Position numbers and translations under genes: made by a program
Assembly (NCBI GenBank): GCA_023394965.1
Contig: JAEWZX010000019.1
Span: 1-64,000 of the forward strand
Direction: 5' to 3'
DNA: 64,000 nt
DNA from: Pseudomonadota bacterium
GTDB taxonomy: Bacteria; Pseudomonadota; Alphaproteobacteria; Sphingomonadales; Sphingomonadaceae
In this document: in pieces, positions 60,790 through 64,000 of the stretch
Numbering within the stretch: position 1 is the stretch's first letter
Layout of the letters: the number at the start of each line of letters is the position of its first letter
Notes under the pieces: generated by a model
Databases searched by the model: none
What the model was told of the DNA's origin: nothing
What the model saw: the letters and a program-made list of their open reading frames with translations, nothing else

Positions 60790-61353
60790 ATGACACCGCT
60801 GCTATTCGCCATGGTTGCCAGTTTCCTGGCCGCGATCGGTGCGCGCGATCAATTACTCGTCGCGCGGCTCGCAGGTGTGCTTGGTGCCGCCAATGGGCTT
60901 CTGGTGGTGGGAGTGGCAAGTTCGGCTGCGACCGCTGCAATTGCCGCTTGGTTCGGCGGACTGCTGGCGCGGACCATGTCAGAACATGCGGCGACCATGT
61001 TTGTGGCAATCGCACTTCTTCTCGCCTCCTTCGAATGTGCCTGGCCAAATCGGGAGCGGACGCCGAAGGAACCAACCCGTTCGCTTGGGGCGGCGTTCAT
61101 CGTGTTATTCACGCGTCAGCTCACTGATGCTTCCCGCTTCCTGGTGGCAGCTTTTGCTGTCGCCTTGGCATCCTGGCCCTTGGCGGCGATGGGCGGCGCC
61201 ATCGGCGGCGGCGGCGCAGTCGCAATGGGCTGGGCCTTAGGTGCAACCTTGGAACAAAGGCTTCCTCTCCGCCTTATTCGGATTGCCCTTGCTTTTGTTC
61301 TTCTTGGGCTCGCCCTGCTCACCGGACTTTCTGCAAGAGGTGTCATCGCCTAA
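60790..61353 (+). CDS. GDT1/UPF0016-like membrane protein lacking the acidic motifs
   Basis: The 187-residue protein has about six membrane helices in two halves. The first half reads FAMVASFLAAIGARDQLLVARLAG and the second FIVLFTRQLTDASRFLVAAFA, aligning with the two E-x-G-D-[KR] motifs of GDT1/TMEM165 cation transporters, but the Glu is replaced in both. A GGGGAA site precedes the ATG. It may be a diverged, non-transporting member or one with changed substrate; the family call is my judgement. Confidence 0.6.
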   Translation: MTPLLFAMVASFLAAIGARDQLLVARLAGVLGAANGLLVVGVASSAATAAIAAWFGGLLARTMSEHAATMFVAIALLLASFECAWPNRERTPKEPTRSLGAAFIVLFTRQLTDASRFLVAAFAVALASWPLAAMGGAIGGGGAVAMGWALGATLEQRLPLRLIRIALAFVLLGLALLTGLSARGVIA

Positions 61354-61445
61354 ATCGATCACTGCAACCACTCTTAATCAGGAAACCAGAGAGTATGCTC
61401 CACGTTGGTCGAGTGAACTTCCAAACGACGAAAGGGGATATTATC

Positions 61446-61907
61446 ATGGCAGAGCTTGGCAATAATGCGAAGGCTGGGTTGGTGACCGCTCTCAACGGCG
61501 CGCTGGCAGATACCATAGCGCTGTATTTCAAAACAAAGAATTTTCACTGGCATGTAGCCGGCCCGCGCTTCCGCGATCTCCACCTACTTTTTGACGAGCA
61601 AGCAGCGCAACTGATCGGCACGGTGGATGCTATTGGCGAGCGTGTGCGCAAAAATGACGAATTCACACTGACTTCTATCGGCAGCATCTCCAAGGAGACA
61701 AAAGTTGCGGACCAGGATGATGTAACGATTACTGCAGATGCCATGGTGGCCGAACTGCGTGACGACAATCGCAAGCTTCACACTCGCCTGAGCGAGGTGA
61801 AGGATGCAGCAGAACAGGTTGGCGACAATGCCACCAGCGGGATCGTGGACGACTGGATCGATCAGTGCGAGGAACGCGTATGGTTCCTCAATCAGACCAG
61901 CAAATGA
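61446..61907 (+). CDS. dps: Dps-family ferritin-like DNA-protection protein
   Basis: The start at 61446 follows AAGGGGA by about 9 bases; an ATG at 61395 would add 17 residues. The 153-residue protein has the Dps ferroxidase motif KTKNFHWHVAGPRFRDLHLLFDEQ and an ERVRKNDEF region, forming a 12-mer that oxidises and stores iron and guards DNA. It lies downstream of the iron uptake genes but in its own transcript. A GC-rich hairpin follows. Confidence 0.9.
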   Translation: MAELGNNAKAGLVTALNGALADTIALYFKTKNFHWHVAGPRFRDLHLLFDEQAAQLIGTVDAIGERVRKNDEFTLTSIGSISKETKVADQDDVTITADAMVAELRDDNRKLHTRLSEVKDAAEQVGDNATSGIVDDWIDQCEERVWFLNQTSK

Positions 61908-61933
61908 GCACATACCTATTCGTGCTTGATGAA

Positions 61934-61961
61934 GCCGCCTTTCCCCTTGGGGAAAGGCGGC
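61934..61961. terminator. perfect long hairpin between dps and pgl
   Basis: GCCGCCTTTCC at 61934-61944 is exactly complementary to GGAAAGGCGGC at 61951-61961, and the CCTTGG centre can pair inward as well. It lies 27 bases after the dps stop and 13 bases before the pgl start. There is no T-run, so it could be a factor-assisted terminator or a 3' stabiliser for the dps message. Confidence 0.55.
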
Positions 61962-61974
61962 ATCGGTGTATCAG

Positions 61975-62601
61975 ATGACCATGGACAACCTGACTATCGT
62001 CGAAGGCCGCACCGATACCGAGATTGCGGAGTGGTTTGCTGAACAGCTGCGTGAAGCGTTTGTAGCGACCGAAGGTTCGGTAACGATCACCGTCCCTGGC
62101 GGCTCCACGCCTTTCCCGATCATGGAAGAATTGCTCGCGCATGACCTGGACTGGAAGCGACTCGTCGTCTGGCCCGGGGACGATAGGATTGTGTCCGAAG
62201 ATCACGCGGCGTCGAACACGGGAAAATTGCGAAAGTTGTTTGAGCCCGCCGGTGCCGAAGTCGTAACTCTTGGCGAAACGGAAGCCGTTCCACATTTCGC
62301 GCTCGCCTGGCTTGGAATGGGAGGCGATGGCCATATTGCATCGCTGTTTCCCAACACCGATCCTAAGGTCGATGATCCACGCCATATCGTTCGTCTCACG
62401 CCAGACCCGTTGCCGCCGGAAGCCCCCTTCGATCGTGTGAGCCTTACAATGCCTGCGCTCCTTGCAAGTAACAGTCTCGCTTTCGTCATTCGCGGCGATG
62501 ACAAGCGCCGTGTTCTGGACCAGGCGGTTGCTGGTGAAAGCGATCTGCCGGTTGCGCGTCTGCTTGCCGCCGCGCAACAGCCGGTGACATGCTTCACCTG
62601 A
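61975..62601 (+). CDS. pgl: 6-phosphogluconolactonase
   Basis: Hydrolyses 6-phosphogluconolactone in the oxidative pentose phosphate or Entner-Doudoroff pathway. The 208-residue protein has the NagB/DevB-like fold with TVPGGSTPFPIMEEL, VVWPGDDRIV and WLGMGGDGHIASLFPNT, the last being the diagnostic motif. The start could be any of three ATGs at 61966-61981; the second is chosen. The Nudix gene overlaps its end by 13 bases. Confidence 0.93.
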   Translation: MTMDNLTIVEGRTDTEIAEWFAEQLREAFVATEGSVTITVPGGSTPFPIMEELLAHDLDWKRLVVWPGDDRIVSEDHAASNTGKLRKLFEPAGAEVVTLGETEAVPHFALAWLGMGGDGHIASLFPNTDPKVDDPRHIVRLTPDPLPPEAPFDRVSLTMPALLASNSLAFVIRGDDKRRVLDQAVAGESDLPVARLLAAAQQPVTCFT

Positions 62602-63059
62602 TCCCCAAGCCTCTCTACCGGGTGGCATTGAAGATCGGCCACCGTGTGCGTCATCACTGGCGAAAATTCAGCGGAATTACTGGTAAGGGTGTAAGCATTA
62701 TCGCGCGTAACTCCCAAGGGGAAATCCTGCTGGTACGGCATAGTTATGGACCGCAGGGATGGTATTTCCCCGGTGGTGGTGCGGGCCGGAACGAAGCGCC
62801 AGACGAAGCGGCCCGTCGCGAAATGCTGGAAGAGACCGGATGCGCTGTCGTTTCCATCAGGCTGGTTGGGATCATAGAAGAAGAAATTTCCGGTGCGCCG
62901 CATCAGGCATACATTTTCGATGGTGTGGTGGATGCAATTCCACAGGCGGACGGTCGCGAGATAGTGGAGGCGCGGTTCTTCTCAGTACATGCTCTTCCTG
63001 AACCGCTCAGCGCGCGAACCAGAATACGGCTGGAGTTGTCGCAATCGCTGGCCGATTAA
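62589..63059 (+). CDS. Nudix hydrolase
   Basis: The 156-residue protein has the full Nudix box (GGGAGRNEAPDEAARREMLEETG, matching GX5EX7REUXEEXGU) and an N-terminal strand YRVALKIGHRVRHHW with possible amphipathic character. Nudix enzymes hydrolyse nucleoside diphosphate derivatives; the substrate cannot be read from the sequence. It starts within the last codons of pgl and its stop overlaps the end of the convergent dinB gene by 4 bases. Confidence 0.88.
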   Translation: MLHLIPKPLYRVALKIGHRVRHHWRKFSGITGKGVSIIARNSQGEILLVRHSYGPQGWYFPGGGAGRNEAPDEAARREMLEETGCAVVSIRLVGIIEEEISGAPHQAYIFDGVVDAIPQADGREIVEARFFSVHALPEPLSARTRIRLELSQSLAD

Positions 63060-64000
63060 AGCAGCGATAGCTGTGCGTCAGGCGGTAGTTCTTCGATCCT
63101 GTCATCCTCCAGTTTGGAAAGCGTCAGTCCCATCAACCGGATTGGCATGGGCAGGGGAAGCACGTCTTCTAGCAATACGCGACCGATAGCGGCGAATTCG
63201 CTTTTGTTGGAAATCGGATAGTCTACCGTCTTCGCTCGACTGAAGATCTGGAAGTCGGTGAATTTCAGCTTCAACGTAACGGTTCTTCCACGCGCTTCTG
63301 CCCTTTCGATATGGCCCCAGACAATATCGATAATATCTTCCATGGTTTCGCGCAGTTCGCTTCCTGATGACAGGTCCCGGTTGAAGGTGCGTTCCCCACC
63401 GACCGACTTGCGGATACGACTGGATCGCACAGGGCGAAGATCAATGCCCCGCGCGGCGCGATACAGATAGTCGGCGAAGCTTCCAAAATGGGTGCGCAAC
63501 CATTCGATGTTCTTTCCGACGAGATCACCACCCGTTTCTATGCCGAGACGGCTCATTTTCTCTGCCCCTTTTGGCCCGACGCCGTGGAACCGTCTGATCG
63601 GCAATTTGGCAACGAAGGCCGCCCCTTCACCCGGACGGATTACGCACAGGCCGTCGGGCTTGTTCTGATCGCTGGCGATTTTGGCGAGGAATTTGTTGTA
63701 ACTTACCCCCGCGCTGGCCGTCAGTTTCGTCTTGGCCCTGATCTCCTGCCGGATTAGTTCGGCGATGCGAGTGGCGCTGCCAATGCCTAGCTTGTCCTCC
63801 GTTACGTCCAGATAGGCCTCGTCCAGGCTCAACGGCTCAACAAGATCTGTATGATCATAAAAAATGGCGCGGATCTGCTGGCTAACACCCCGGTATACGT
63901 CAAAACGGCTCTTGCAGAAGATAAGCTCCGGACATTTCCTTTTTGCCGTGACGGACGGCATGGCGCTGCGTACACCGAACTTGCGCGCTTCGTAACTGGC
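63056..64000 (-). CDS. dinB: DNA polymerase IV (partial, 5' end beyond window)
   Basis: The visible 314 codons are the 3' part of a Y-family polymerase. Upstream of 63961 the frame continues to the window edge with ASYEARKFGVRSAMPSVTAKRKCP, so the start is outside. The palm motif LSLDEAYLDVTED carries two catalytic acidic residues, SAGVSYNKFLAKIASDQNKPDG is the DinB signature, and the little-finger domain follows (KLKFTDFQIFSRAKT). The C-terminal tail ends QLSLL, a beta-clamp-binding element. It performs translesion synthesis. Confidence 0.96.
   Translation of the reverse strand, partial: ASYEARKFGVRSAMPSVTAKRKCPELIFCKSRFDVYRGVSQQIRAIFYDHTDLVEPLSLDEAYLDVTEDKLGIGSATRIAELIRQEIRAKTKLTASAGVSYNKFLAKIASDQNKPDGLCVIRPGEGAAFVAKLPIRRFHGVGPKGAEKMSRLGIETGGDLVGKNIEWLRTHFGSFADYLYRAARGIDLRPVRSSRIRKSVGGERTFNRDLSSGSELRETMEDIIDIVWGHIERAEARGRTVTLKLKFTDFQIFSRAKTVDYPISNKSEFAAIGRVLLEDVLPLPMPIRLMGLTLSKLEDDRIEELPPDAQLSLL

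Overview
The window is a chromosomal segment of an alphaproteobacterium, most likely a sphingomonad of the Erythrobacter type. This is inferred from gene content and order: UPF0262 protein, EipA/DUF1134 protein, COQ9, PdeM nuclease, ExoD, DUF3667 protein, a complete ybgC-tolQRAB-pal operon, and a strongly GC-biased third codon position in core genes. No rRNA is present. One intact tRNA (Ser, anticodon GCU) and one 3' fragment of a tRNA-Gln (anticodon CUG) are visible.

Bases 1 to about 10803 are accessory. A large membrane-anchored P-loop NTPase of the YobI-like kind is followed by two overlapping genes for a small membrane protein and a glycine-rich membrane protein with two TerB-like motifs. 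This cassette ends directly against the last 32 codons of a broken glutathionyl-hydroquinone reductase gene, which precedes an intact pirin gene. Next come two divergent secreted thermonuclease-like genes, one leading a tightly overlapped operon with two tiny genes, and a zinc-ribbon ORF. Then comes a recombination module: excisionase-like protein, divergent regulator with a pair of palindromic operators, and tyrosine integrase. The module ends at a 49-base tRNA-Gln fragment that looks like an attachment-site copy.

From 10.8 kb the sequence reads as ordinary chromosome. An acyl-CoA dehydrogenase, alpha-methylacyl-CoA racemase, aldehyde dehydrogenase and MaoC hydratase form a lipid or branched-acid catabolic operon (10.9-15.0 kb). 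ExoD and FtsH follow, then convergent DUF3667 and rpoZ genes, a phospholipase D family protein, dnaB, a UPF0262/GH25-like/cdd/LD-carboxypeptidase run, an M14 peptidase with a lipoprotein, galE, and the Tol-Pal operon (28.2-32.6 kb). The 33-42 kb stretch holds a J-domain protein, an ATP-grasp/PLP-lyase pair, infC with an apparent AUA start, pdeM, hemF, a cyanide-insensitive type bd oxidase with its 36-residue DUF2474 subunit, and a GH16 glucanase.

The 42.6-64 kb stretch holds an M1 aminopeptidase, a GT2-GtrA-ArnT-like lipid-linked glycosylation unit, tRNA-Ser, EipA, an aromatic/aspartate aminotransferase, a Cfa-type methyltransferase, an HhH lipoprotein, MsrQ-like protein, ribE-ribD, a YgjP-like metalloprotease, a YcgN-type protein, a Sco protein, ankyrin and COQ9 genes, feoAB, ssb, a degenerate GDT1-like membrane protein, dps, pgl, a Nudix hydrolase and the 3' part of dinB, which runs off the right edge.

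The best candidate for an undescribed system is the 542-5861 cassette (large membrane NTPase, small membrane protein, TerB-like membrane protein). Its defence or stress role is inferred from architecture and island context only.
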